From Gemmataceae bacterium (GTDB taxonomy: Bacteria > Planctomycetota > Planctomycetia > Gemmatales > Gemmataceae): DNA of 38,181 nt. Shown here in pieces: positions 1-8,210 of the stretch. Below the pieces are notes generated by a model that saw only the letters and a program-made list of their open reading frames with translations, was not told the origin of the DNA and did no database searches. The stretch spans positions 1 through 38,181 of the forward strand of contig SHZY01000048.1 in NCBI GenBank assembly GCA_009692065.1, given 5' to 3'. How positions within the stretch are numbered: position 1 is the stretch's first letter; each line of letters opens with the position of its first letter. A program made the position numbers and the translations under genes.

Positions 1-1
1 C

Positions 2-109
2 AACCTGCAAGGGCCTGCGCCACGCAACGACAACCCGGTGGATCACCATTACTATAACCTTCGCCAGGAAATGCGGCGTTTGTTCAAAACCTTGAAAATC
101 GCCGCGTAA
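2..109 (+). CDS. C-terminal end of an unrecognised protein (cut by window edge)
   Basis: An open frame enters from the left edge and ends at TAA 107-109. The 35 visible residues include DHHYYNLRQEMRRLFKTLK and end in KIAA, a basic amphipathic tail that looks like real coding sequence. I do not recognise the family, and no domain can be assigned from so short a piece. The gene is convergent with the minus-strand complex I operon that ends at 299, and a hairpin-forming repeat lies between them. Confidence 0.45.
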   Translation, partial: NLQGPAPRNDNPVDHHYYNLRQEMRRLFKTLKIAA

Positions 110-154
110 ACGTATCGACAACAATTTGTCGATGAGAACCGATAAGTGCCTAAA

Positions 155-278
155 ACAAAGAACCACGGATCACACCGATAACACGGATAGGGAAACAAAA
201 AATGTCGGAAGTGTGACTGTCTACTCCAGGACGGCTCAACTCCAATTTCTTATCCGTGACATCCGTGGTTCATTGTTT
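155..278. repeat. Inverted repeat of ACCACGGAT-type units between convergent genes
   Basis: The left arm (about 155-190) carries AACCACGGAT, CACCGAT and ACACGGATA units. The right arm (about 249-278) carries their reverse complements, TATCCGTGACATCCGTGGTT. The two arms pair imperfectly around a loop of about 58 bases. It fills most of the 189-base spacer between the plus-strand gene ending at 109 and the minus-strand gene ending at 299. It may act as a two-way transcription end signal, but there is no clear T-run, so its role is unknown. Confidence 0.6.
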
Positions 279-298
279 GAGTCGCTTTTAATCCGAGA

Positions 299-739
299 TC
301 ATGCGGCGGCGGCCGGCGGCTTGCTGCTGACGAGGTCCTTCAAGACTTCCAGGTGCCGGCGTTTCATGTCGAGATAGGTCTGAACAGTTTTCTGAGCGTC
401 CTCGTCGTCGAGCTGGCTCAAGGCGACGGAGATCTGCGCGACTTCCTTCTCGTGCTCCGTGATCAGCTTCGGCACTAAATAATCGAGCGTCACAAAGTTC
501 ATCGTCGTGAAATGAGACGGATAGGAGCCGATCTTGGGGGGCCGTTCACGCATTTTCTGCATGAGACGAGTGAGCCGGGCGACCTCATCGCGTTCCTCGT
601 GCGCGATCGCCAGCAACCGCTGAATCGCAGCCTGCGCAGGGTCGGCTGAATACGGGGACGATTCGCTCACATATTGCAAGAGCGAACCGGACCCCATGGC
701 GATCAGTTGCTGCACGATCTTGACGCTACCGGCATCCAT
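299..739 (-). CDS. Small helical protein, possibly ferritin-like, last gene of the nuo operon
   Basis: A protein of about 146 residues, almost entirely predicted helix, with no signal peptide or membrane segment. Two helices carry acidic and histidine residues in the pattern of a ferritin-like four-helix bundle: AHEERDEVARL in the first half and ITEHEKEVAQI later, followed by MKRRHLEVLKDL. The iron-site assignment is inference; no complete EXXH pair is evident. ATG 739 starts 4 bases after the nuoN stop. An alternative ATG at 754 would overlap nuoN by 11 bases (ATGTGGAATAG). The tight junction shows that it is co-transcribed with nuoN, so a role linked to complex I is possible but unproven. 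Confidence 0.65.
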   Translation of the reverse strand: MDAGSVKIVQQLIAMGSGSLLQYVSESSPYSADPAQAAIQRLLAIAHEERDEVARLTRLMQKMRERPPKIGSYPSHFTTMNFVTLDYLVPKLITEHEKEVAQISVALSQLDDEDAQKTVQTYLDMKRRHLEVLKDLVSSKPPAAAA

Positions 740-743
740 CGGT

Positions 744-2570
744 CTATTCCACATCGGGTGTTTTTAGTTTCTTGGGTGCGCCACCCTTGGGCCCACCGCC
801 TTTGGGGGGCCCTGGCAGCGCTCCCTCTTTCGCCGCGGGCGGTTCGGCGTCAAACGTCGGTGTGGAACGGAAACTCGCGACGCCCTGAATCGAACTGGCC
901 TCGGCAAGCGGGTTCCAGAAAACGCCCAGTCCCACCACGACCAGCGCCAGGACGCTGACGTAGATCGCTTGCAAGATCGGCGCTGGCTTGGCCTCGATGG
1001 GCCGATCTTCGACTTCCTCCAGCGTTTTTTCGAGGATCATCACCTTGAGCACCTTGACATAATAGAAAAGGCTGATGACCGTGTTCATGCCGGCGGCGAG
1101 CAAGACGGAGTACATCGTCCATTTGAGGAAGGGCCGGTCAGCGTAGACCTTGTCAGCCGCATCGTACAGCACCGTGAAGATCTGGAACTTCGCCGTGAAC
1201 CCGGCCAAGGGGGGCATACCGAGCAAGCTCAACAGGAACACGCCGAGCATGATGACCAGGAGCGGCGAACGATAGACGAAGCCGCGGAAGTACGCGAGAT
1301 CCTCCTGACCGGTGAGGTTGCGCAGCATGGCGACAACGGCGAAAGCGCCGAGGTTCATGAAGAGATACGTGATGAGGTAGAATAACACTGCAGCCGCACC
1401 TTCCTTTGTCATCGCGGCCAGGCCCATCATCATGAAGCCGGCGTGCGCGATGGTCGAGTAGGCGAGCAGCCGTTTGAGATTCGTCTGCCCATAGGCGGCG
1501 AGGTTGCCGAAGGTTGTTGTCGCGACGGCAAAGATCGAAAGCACGGGCACGAGATAATCGGTGGCCCTGGTCCAGGCAGTGAGCTGGTCGGCGCTGCCCG
1601 TGAGCCCGCCCAGGCCCAGCACGATGCGAGCCAACAGCGCGAGCGCCGCCCCCTTGGAGGCAACGGAGAGAAACGCGCCGACTTCGGCGGCGGCCCCTTC
1701 GAACACATCGGGGCACCAAAAGTGGAACGGCACCGACGCCAGCTTGAAGCCGATGCCGGCGAGAATGAATGTGAGGCCCACGGCGATCACGGGATCGCTC
1801 AGGTTGCTCTGGAGGCTGATCGGGTCGATGGCGGTGATTTGCGCGACGATCGTCGGCAGATAGCCGGTGTCGAATTTTCCGGCGATCAGGCTGATGCCGT
1901 AGAGCATGACGCCGGAGGCCCCGCCGCCGTAGACGACATACTTGAGCGCCGCCTCGCTCGACTGCCGGCGGCCTTTCAAGAATCCGGCCAGCGCATAGCT
2001 CGGCAAGCTCGCCATCTCGATCGAGAGAAAGACCATCAGCAAATGATTCGACGACGCCATCAGCGACATGCCGAGGGTCGAGCCGAACAGGAGCACGTAG
2101 AAGTCGGCGGAATCTTCCTTGTCGGGAATGCCGGTCAACAAGGTCAGGATGACGACGAGCGAGAGGAACGAGTAGAGGAACAATTTCAGGAAGACCGTGA
2201 AATCGTCGTAAATCAACATGCCGCCGAACAGAACGTAGGACCTTGACGAGTGCAAGGTGGAATCGTTGCGAGGATCAATCGCACGGCCTATCTCGACGAT
2301 TTCGTGCAGGATCTGCGCCAGCCATCCAGGCAAGGACTCATTGCCAGCCGGGTCAACCGGGGCCAGGCGGAACCATTGCAGGAAGCTCGTGAAGAGAACG
2401 AGAGCGCCGAGAAAAACTGCGACACGCCCCATGTGCAATTGATCATAGCGCGGGAAGAGCCGAAAGAGCAGGAAAAGTACGATCCCGAGCGAAAGGACGA
2501 TCTCCGGCAAAAAGGCGCGAAGATCGACGCTCAAACCGACGCTCAATGTCAGGGCCAGCTTGTCATTCAT
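744..2570 (-). CDS. nuoN: NADH-quinone oxidoreductase subunit N
   Basis: One of the three antiporter-like proton-pumping subunits of respiratory complex I, in the cell membrane. Many hydrophobic helices are visible, with the family motifs KLASVPFHFWCPDVFEGA and LKRLLAYSTIAHAGFMMMG, which hold the conserved lysines of the proton channel. At 608 residues it is longer than the usual roughly 480. Part of the excess is a loop near residues 75-105 (HEIVEIGRAIDPRNDSTLHS). The rest is a proline-, glycine- and lysine-rich tail from about residue 570 (GPPKGGGPKGGAPKKLK). The start ATG 2570 has no clear Shine-Dalgarno sequence. It follows nuoM by 34 bases and is followed directly by the small helical protein. 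Confidence 0.95.
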   Translation of the reverse strand: MNDKLALTLSVGLSVDLRAFLPEIVLSLGIVLFLLFRLFPRYDQLHMGRVAVFLGALVLFTSFLQWFRLAPVDPAGNESLPGWLAQILHEIVEIGRAIDPRNDSTLHSSRSYVLFGGMLIYDDFTVFLKLFLYSFLSLVVILTLLTGIPDKEDSADFYVLLFGSTLGMSLMASSNHLLMVFLSIEMASLPSYALAGFLKGRRQSSEAALKYVVYGGGASGVMLYGISLIAGKFDTGYLPTIVAQITAIDPISLQSNLSDPVIAVGLTFILAGIGFKLASVPFHFWCPDVFEGAAAEVGAFLSVASKGAALALLARIVLGLGGLTGSADQLTAWTRATDYLVPVLSIFAVATTTFGNLAAYGQTNLKRLLAYSTIAHAGFMMMGLAAMTKEGAAAVLFYLITYLFMNLGAFAVVAMLRNLTGQEDLAYFRGFVYRSPLLVIMLGVFLLSLLGMPPLAGFTAKFQIFTVLYDAADKVYADRPFLKWTMYSVLLAAGMNTVISLFYYVKVLKVMILEKTLEEVEDRPIEAKPAPILQAIYVSVLALVVVGLGVFWNPLAEASSIQGVASFRSTPTFDAEPPAAKEGALPGPPKGGGPKGGAPKKLKTPDVE

Positions 2571-2604
2571 AAGGGAGCACTCATGCTACGCCGCGAGCGG
2601 CTGA

Positions 2605-4578
2605 TCACATCGTCACCTGCATCAGCGAATCGACCAAACCGGTCACATGCGGCTCCATCCATTGCAACACGAGCATCGGCAATATGCCGAGGAGGATCGC
2701 CAACACAACCAGCGGGATGATGCACAGGAGTTCCCGCACGGTGATGTCCTTGTAGTCCTTGTACGCGGCATTGGTCCCAAAGTAGACACGCTGGAGCGTC
2801 CACAGGATGTAGGCCGCGGTAATGACAACGGTCAAGGCGGCCAGGATCGCGAAGACCTTGCCCGCGTGGGGATACGCCGGGGTCGAAAAGTTCCAGGTCG
2901 AGAGAATGACCATGAACTCGCCGACGAAGCCGCACAGGCCCGGCAAGCCGAGAGCCGCAAAAAAGACGATCGCGCTGATGCCACCGTACAAAGGCATCGG
3001 CTCCATGAGTCCACGAAAGTTGTCGAGGTTGCGATGGTGGGCCCGATCGTAGATGACGCCGACGCAAAAGAACATGCCTGCCGAGCTGATGCCGTGGGCG
3101 ATCATTTGATACATGGCCCCGTTCATGCCCCAGGCCCAGTACTGCGAGCCGATCTCCGGCCATACGGCGATGCCGAGGATCACGTAGCCCATGTGGCTGA
3201 TTGAGCTGTAGGCGACCAGCTTCTTGAAATCGGTCTGGGCCATGGCGGCAAAGGCGCCATAGACGATGTTGATTATGGCAAAGACGCAGATCCAGGTGGC
3301 GAGGGCATGGGCCGCCCACGGACAGATCGGGTACGCGATGCGCAGGATGCCGTAGCCGCCCAGCTTCAGGAGGATGCCGGCAAGGATCATGCTGATCGGC
3401 GTCGGCGCCTCGACGTGCGCATCGGGAAGCCAGGTGTGGAACGGGAAGACCGGCACCTTGATCGCAAAGCCGACGAAGAGGAACACGAACATCACGTACT
3501 GAAACATCGGCGTGAAGAACGCTTGCGAGAGCCTCGCGTCCACGGCGGCGTAGGTTGTTGGAATTCCTTCCCTGGCGCGGCGTTCGACGATGTCGTCGAT
3601 GAATTTCTTCTTGCCCTCGGTGTTCTTGTCCAGGCCCATCCACTGCATCGCCGCCTTGCCTGTCTTGGCCAAAATGATGAGGTCGAAGCTGTGGACCTGC
3701 ACTTGCAGGGCGGCCTTGTCGGTTAAGGCGGCCGCGTCCACCTTGACCTCTTTCGGCTCGCCTTTTTGACCTTTTGGAAAGCCCTTGCCCGGCTTGCCGC
3801 CCGGCGCTTCGCCGATGGGCATGCGTCCGCGCACTTCAGCGATCTTCGCCGTGAGGACGTCCTTGTGCGCAAAATCCTGCACGTCAGTGAAGTAGAATCC
3901 CAACAGCGCGATCAGGATGAACACGCTGCCAAACAAGGTGTACAGGAAAAACTTGATGGCGGCATATTCGCGGCGAGGACCACCCCAGATGCCGATGAGA
4001 AAGTACATCGGCAGCAGCATCACTTCCCAGAAGATGTAGAAGAGAAAGAAATCGAGCGCCAAGAACGACCCCAGGACGCCCGTCTCCAGGATCAAAAACA
4101 GCATGCAATAGCCCTTGACGTGCTTCTCGATCCCCCAACTCGCGATCATCGACAGAAAGAACAGCACCGTCGTCAGCAAGATCATCGGCATGCTGATCCC
4201 GTCGATCCCCAGGTAGTAGTCGATGTTGAAGCGTGAAATCCAGGAGTAGCGGGCATGCATATCGCTGCCGTCCTTGGCCTTGATTTCGGCCCCCTCTTTT
4301 TTCGCGGCGCCGTCGGCTCGGCCGGTCAGCGACGTCCTTTCTTGATGGGCGCGGGCCACTCCGGCTGCGCCACGATTCGCGTCCGGGTTGGCGTCCAGCA
4401 TGGTTTTGTAGTCGATGAAAACGAAGGCACTGAGGATGAATGTCAGCGCGGTGCCGAACAGCGCCGTCCAGCGCATGTACTCCTCGGTCCCCTTCGGGAA
4501 GAAGAGGAGGGCCAGCGCGAACACGCTGGGGAGGAAGATACACAGCGACATCGTTAGCAGGTCGTATTCGATCATCAT
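2605..4578 (-). CDS. nuoM: NADH-quinone oxidoreductase subunit M
   Basis: Antiporter-like proton-pumping subunit of complex I. Family motifs include FWEVMLLPMYFLIGIWGG (with the channel glutamate), KVPVFPFHTWLPDAHVEAP and FKKLVAYSSISHMGYV. The start is ATG 4578 (MMIEYDLLTM) or ATG 4575. The open frame continues to 4653, but that stretch is a palindromic spacer and not protein-like. At about 658 residues it exceeds the usual roughly 500. The excess lies in two polar insertions: residues about 60-112 (DANPDANRGAAG...) and about 232-355, a Gly/Lys/Pro-rich stretch followed by a helical piece (KKKFIDDIVERRAREGIP). They lie in loops between membrane helices. The gene sits between nuoL and nuoN. 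Confidence 0.95.
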   Translation of the reverse strand: MMIEYDLLTMSLCIFLPSVFALALLFFPKGTEEYMRWTALFGTALTFILSAFVFIDYKTMLDANPDANRGAAGVARAHQERTSLTGRADGAAKKEGAEIKAKDGSDMHARYSWISRFNIDYYLGIDGISMPMILLTTVLFFLSMIASWGIEKHVKGYCMLFLILETGVLGSFLALDFFLFYIFWEVMLLPMYFLIGIWGGPRREYAAIKFFLYTLFGSVFILIALLGFYFTDVQDFAHKDVLTAKIAEVRGRMPIGEAPGGKPGKGFPKGQKGEPKEVKVDAAALTDKAALQVQVHSFDLIILAKTGKAAMQWMGLDKNTEGKKKFIDDIVERRAREGIPTTYAAVDARLSQAFFTPMFQYVMFVFLFVGFAIKVPVFPFHTWLPDAHVEAPTPISMILAGILLKLGGYGILRIAYPICPWAAHALATWICVFAIINIVYGAFAAMAQTDFKKLVAYSSISHMGYVILGIAVWPEIGSQYWAWGMNGAMYQMIAHGISSAGMFFCVGVIYDRAHHRNLDNFRGLMEPMPLYGGISAIVFFAALGLPGLCGFVGEFMVILSTWNFSTPAYPHAGKVFAILAALTVVITAAYILWTLQRVYFGTNAAYKDYKDITVRELLCIIPLVVLAILLGILPMLVLQWMEPHVTGLVDSLMQVTM

Positions 4579-4600
4579 GGGGAAGATCTCATCTAGTGCA

Positions 4601-4680
4601 AGCCGCTTGCGGCTTCGCGCTCGCGGCAAGTAATCCAAGGCAACTGATTGCATTCAACGAGCGCGAAGCCGCAAGCGGCT
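4601..4680. repeat. Perfect 23-bp inverted repeat (GCCGCTTGCGGCTT family) between nuoL and nuoM
   Basis: The left arm 4601-4623 begins AGCCGCTTGCGGCTTCGCGC. The right arm 4658-4680 is its exact reverse complement, and the loop is 34 bases. It lies 3 bases beyond the nuoL stop (4684) and just upstream of nuoM in the same operon. Related arms occur at 13160-13237 and 33012-33067. No T-run follows, so it is not a typical terminator; it could be an RNA-processing or stability hairpin. Confidence 0.85.
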
Positions 4681-4683
4681 AAA

Positions 4684-7224
4684 TCATGGTCCACCAATCA
4701 CCGCGTTCGCCCAGGCGTACAGCAAAACCCAGATCGCCATCGCCGCCAGGGCGAGAAACAGAATATAGCTGCGCAGATAACCCGTCTGCACATTCCGCAG
4801 CCAGCTGCCAACCGCGTACGAGACATCGGCGATCAGATTGGCAAAACCATCGATGATTCCGCTGTCAAAACGCCCGCTCCAATAGGAGGTCAACACACTC
4901 CACTTGCCGAGCCCGTTGACGAATCCGTCGATCACGGTCGAGTCGAAGTTTCGGCACCAGTGCGCGATGACCAAGGCGGGCCGAATCAAAAGCGTGCTGT
5001 ATAATTCGTCAAAATACCACTTGTTGAGAAGGAAACGATGCACGTCGGGGAATTGCTCTTTGGCATCGTTCGGATCGAGGACGCCATAGAAGTACAAGAC
5101 CAGCGCAAACACCAGGCCAATGCCGACGACGCTGGTGGCCGTGAAGAACACCACCTCGTGCCCGTGGTGCGCGGCGATTGCCTTATCCGCCTCCGCGAAG
5201 TCCACCTTCACCGATTCGGGCTGGCTGTAGTGGTGCAACTGCTCGCCCAACCAACTGTGCTCCGGAATGTGCGGCGGCCAACCCCAGGCGACCCCCACGC
5301 TCAAGATTGCCAGAAGAATCAACGGCACCGTCATCTGCCACGGCGATTCGTGTGCGTGCTCATGCACATACTCATCGCGCGGCTTGCCGGTGAATGTCAT
5401 GAACCACATGCGGAACATGTAGAAAGTCGTGATCCCCGCAGTAACGAGCGGCAACAGGAACAAGAGGAAGTGCTGCTTGTTCGCCATCACGAAGCCATAG
5501 GCGCTGACCAAGATTTCGTCCTTGCTATACCAGCCGGAGAAGAACGGCGTGCCGGCGATGGCGAGAACGCCCATCAGCATCGTCAGGGCGGTGATCTTCA
5601 TTTTGGGATAAAGACCGCCCATCTTGAGCATGTCTTGCTGATGATGGCAACCGTAGATGACGCTGCCGGAGCCGAGGAAGAGGAGGGCCTTGAAGAATGC
5701 ATGCGTCAGCAGGTGTAAGAGGCCCGCCGTCCAGCCGCCGACGCCGAGGCCAAGCATCATGTAACCGAGTTGGCTCACCGTTGAGTAGGCGAGCACCTTC
5801 TTGATATCGGTCATGACAACGGCAATCGAAGCGGCCACGAACAAAGTGATCGCGCCGACATAGGAGATCGTCAGCAGCACCTCCGGCGTAAAAAACGGAT
5901 AACAGCGGCCAACGAGGTAGACACCGGCGGCAACCATGGTCGCGGCATGGATGAGCGCGCTGACGGGCGTCGGGCCTTCCATCGCATCGGGAAGCCAAAC
6001 CTGCAGCGGAAACTGCGCCGACTTGCCGACGCAGCCGAGGAATATGCCCAGGCCGGCGACCACGAGCAGCCAGTAGGGGATCGTCGTATACTGCGTTGCG
6101 CCCGGCTCCGGGTAAACCTTCTGCTCCGACTGCGGCCCGTGCAGGTGTTCGTTACGCGGGAAGATCAGGGCAAGCGAGCCTTCCGGATTCGCCTTGAAGA
6201 ATGGGTACCCCTCTTTCTGCTCGGCGTTGCCGCGCACGATGCGATGTTTGGCCGAGTCTTCGCCAATCTTGAACGTGATAGGACCGTGAGCATCCACCTG
6301 CGGACAGCGGACCCGGCGAAAGATCTCTTCGAAGTTGAAGGTGCCGAAGAACGTCCAGATGATCATCAATCCGATAATGAACCCGGCATCGCCAATGCGA
6401 TTGGTGATGAACGCCTTATTGGAAGCATTCGAGGCACTGGTGCGCTCGAAATAAAAACCGATCAAGAGGAACGAGCAGATGCCGACCAGTTCCCAACTCA
6501 CGAAGATCTGGAAGAGATTGTCGGCAAGAATCAGGTTCAACATGGAGAAACAAAAGAGCGACAGGAACATGAAGAACCGACCGAAGCGTCCGCGACGGCT
6601 GTAATGTCCGTGCGCGGTGTGGACCTCGTGGTCCTCGACCTCCTTCTGCAACTCATCGCTCATGTAGCCGATCGAGAAGAGATGGATGAGCGTGGCGACG
6701 AACGTGACCATCACGAACATGACGGCCGACAGCATGTCGATGCGGAATCCGACAGTGAGGATGGCGCCGCGGTCGATGTCCTTCTGTGAGGACGAGTAGA
6801 GGCGTGCCCAATCGACCGAGCCTTCCCAGTGATGCTTGAGCTGGTTGAATTCGCCGCGAAGTTTGTCGATGTCGTCATCTTTCTTCTCGCCCTGCTTGTC
6901 GTCGTGCTTGTCGGGATGAGCTTGCTGGTGATGGACAAGTTCGTGCTCCAACTCGTGCATCGTACCGACTTCGCCGAGGAAAATACAAAAGCCGATCAAA
7001 CTGCAAACGAACGCCAGGCCGATCGCCGCGGTTGCGACGTAGGCAGGCCCGGGGCCGGGCACCGCGCCGCCGAGCATCTCGAACACGTTTCGGGCGGCCG
7101 GGTTATCGTTGGCATACGGGCGCAGGCCCCAGCGCACCGCTCCCCACAGCAGCAGAATCGCAAAGGACGCGATCGGCAGCAGCGTGGCGGCAACGAAGAG
7201 CAGCCCCGGTTGTTCGGTCAACAT
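4684..7224 (-). CDS. nuoL: NADH-quinone oxidoreductase subunit L
   Basis: Largest antiporter-like subunit of complex I, at the far end of the membrane arm. Motifs seen are FQIFVSWELVGICSFLLIG, GKSAQFPLQVWLPDAMEGPT, SALIHAATMVAAGVYLV and IKKVLAYSTVSQLGYMMLG. The end carries extra helices matching the lateral helix region. At 846 residues it is far longer than the usual 610-650. A His/Lys/Asp-rich insertion lies at residues about 90-152 and a second soluble insertion at about 303-383. ATG 7224 is preceded by GAGG six bases upstream; TTG 7227 is an in-frame alternative. A GTCAGG-type hairpin separates it from nuoK. Confidence 0.95.
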   Translation of the reverse strand: MLTEQPGLLFVAATLLPIASFAILLLWGAVRWGLRPYANDNPAARNVFEMLGGAVPGPGPAYVATAAIGLAFVCSLIGFCIFLGEVGTMHELEHELVHHQQAHPDKHDDKQGEKKDDDIDKLRGEFNQLKHHWEGSVDWARLYSSSQKDIDRGAILTVGFRIDMLSAVMFVMVTFVATLIHLFSIGYMSDELQKEVEDHEVHTAHGHYSRRGRFGRFFMFLSLFCFSMLNLILADNLFQIFVSWELVGICSFLLIGFYFERTSASNASNKAFITNRIGDAGFIIGLMIIWTFFGTFNFEEIFRRVRCPQVDAHGPITFKIGEDSAKHRIVRGNAEQKEGYPFFKANPEGSLALIFPRNEHLHGPQSEQKVYPEPGATQYTTIPYWLLVVAGLGIFLGCVGKSAQFPLQVWLPDAMEGPTPVSALIHAATMVAAGVYLVGRCYPFFTPEVLLTISYVGAITLFVAASIAVVMTDIKKVLAYSTVSQLGYMMLGLGVGGWTAGLLHLLTHAFFKALLFLGSGSVIYGCHHQQDMLKMGGLYPKMKITALTMLMGVLAIAGTPFFSGWYSKDEILVSAYGFVMANKQHFLLFLLPLVTAGITTFYMFRMWFMTFTGKPRDEYVHEHAHESPWQMTVPLILLAILSVGVAWGWPPHIPEHSWLGEQLHHYSQPESVKVDFAEADKAIAAHHGHEVVFFTATSVVGIGLVFALVLYFYGVLDPNDAKEQFPDVHRFLLNKWYFDELYSTLLIRPALVIAHWCRNFDSTVIDGFVNGLGKWSVLTSYWSGRFDSGIIDGFANLIADVSYAVGSWLRNVQTGYLRSYILFLALAAMAIWVLLYAWANAVIGGP

Positions 7225-7237
7225 CAACTACCTCTTG

Positions 7238-7307
7238 GGTCAGGAGTCAGGTGTCAGGTGTCAGTATTTAGCGATGATTCCTGACCCCTGATTCCTGACC
7301 CCTGACT
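7238..7307. repeat. 7-nt periodic inverted repeat (GTCAGGN) between nuoK and nuoL
   Basis: The left half reads as consecutive 7-base units GTCAGGA, GTCAGGT, GTCAGGT, GTCAGTA. The right half (about 7280-7307), read on the other strand, gives GTCAGGG, GTCAGGA, ATCAGGG, GTCAGG. The two halves can fold into a hairpin with a loop of about 15-20 bases. It fills the spacer between the nuoK stop (7314) and the nuoL start (7224). Confidence 0.75.
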
Positions 7308-7313
7308 TCCTCC

Positions 7314-7631
7314 TCATCCCTTCAACTCTTCCGCGGTATCGACATCCACAGTTGTGTGATTGTTGTAGAAATTCAGCACGATTGCCAGCGCGACGGCGGC
7401 CTCGCCGGCTGCCATCACGATCACGAACAGGGCGAAGATCATCCCCTCGACCTGGAAGTTCGGGTGAAAGCGTGAGAAGGCGACGAAGTTGATGTTGGCC
7501 CCGTTGAGCACCAGTTCGACGCCGATCAACACGCCGATGGCGTTGCGCTTGGTCGCCATGCAGACCACTCCGCACACGAAGAGGAGTGCGCCGAGCGCGA
7601 GGTACAGATTCAATTGCTCGACGGGATTCAT
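7314..7631 (-). CDS. nuoK: NADH-quinone oxidoreductase subunit K
   Basis: Small membrane subunit of complex I (105 residues, usual length about 100) with three transmembrane helices. The second helix carries the conserved glutamate in IGVELVLNGANINFVAFS, and the third has the typical VIVMAAGEAAVALAIVL with its glutamate. Both glutamates are part of the proton pathway in known complex I structures. The start ATG 7631 overlaps the nuoJ stop by ATGA, which indicates translational coupling. Confidence 0.96.
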   Translation of the reverse strand: MNPVEQLNLYLALGALLFVCGVVCMATKRNAIGVLIGVELVLNGANINFVAFSRFHPNFQVEGMIFALFVIVMAAGEAAVALAIVLNFYNNHTTVDVDTAEELKG

Positions 7632-8200
7632 GTTGCGGCTCCCTTGCGCCGTTTAGCGCGGGCCAGGTAAGCCGCCCCGATGAGTACCACGAGCAAATGA
7701 ACGGAGACGATTTCGAACGGCAATAGGTAATGAATCCGCTCGCGCTGGACCGGCTTGTAAATCGGCCCGTAGCCGGCGCCGGTCATGGCCTGAGCCAACG
7801 TCGCGGCCTGGTGTGAGTCCTTCGGGTCATCCATCGCCGTCGCCTGCGGAGCCGAGAAGTGGCCCCAGGTTCCGAAGCAGAGGACCGAGAAGAGCAGGAT
7901 GCCTGCGACGATCGAAATCGCCCACTCCGCGCCGCTCGTCTTCATGTTGATGAACGGCCCTTGCGCGGTGAGCATGACGCCGAAGACCACGAGGACCATC
8001 GTGCCGCCGACATAAATCAGGAGCTGAATCGCGCCAACGAAATCCGCGCCGAGCAAGAAAAAGATGCCGGACGTACCTGCCAGGGTGAACAGCAACCACG
8101 TCGCCGAACGGACGATGTTCTGCGAGATGACGGTGGCAATGGCGCACAACCCCGTGAGGGTCGCGATCAGCCAGAACATGAATGGTTGCAGTTCGAACAT
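7628..8200 (-). CDS. nuoJ: NADH-quinone oxidoreductase subunit J
   Basis: Membrane subunit of complex I, 190 residues with five hydrophobic helices. Diagnostic stretches are FLLLGADFVGAIQLLIYVGG, which holds the pi-bulge helix next to the quinone/proton coupling region, and VLVVFGVMLT. The loop between helices 4 and 5 is moderately long (SAPQATAMDDPKDSHQAATL). ATG 8200 lies 10 bases after the nuoH stop, so nuoI, which normally separates nuoH and nuoJ, is missing here. The 3' end overlaps nuoK by 4 bases. Confidence 0.95.
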   Translation of the reverse strand: MFELQPFMFWLIATLTGLCAIATVISQNIVRSATWLLFTLAGTSGIFFLLGADFVGAIQLLIYVGGTMVLVVFGVMLTAQGPFINMKTSGAEWAISIVAGILLFSVLCFGTWGHFSAPQATAMDDPKDSHQAATLAQAMTGAGYGPIYKPVQRERIHYLLPFEIVSVHLLVVLIGAAYLARAKRRKGAAT

Positions 8201-8210
8201 TTGACAACAC

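Noticed and set aside
2605..4653. nuoM starting at 4653
   Set aside because: The first 25 codons would be translated from the palindromic spacer; MMIEYDLLTM or MIEYDLLTM is the normal family start.
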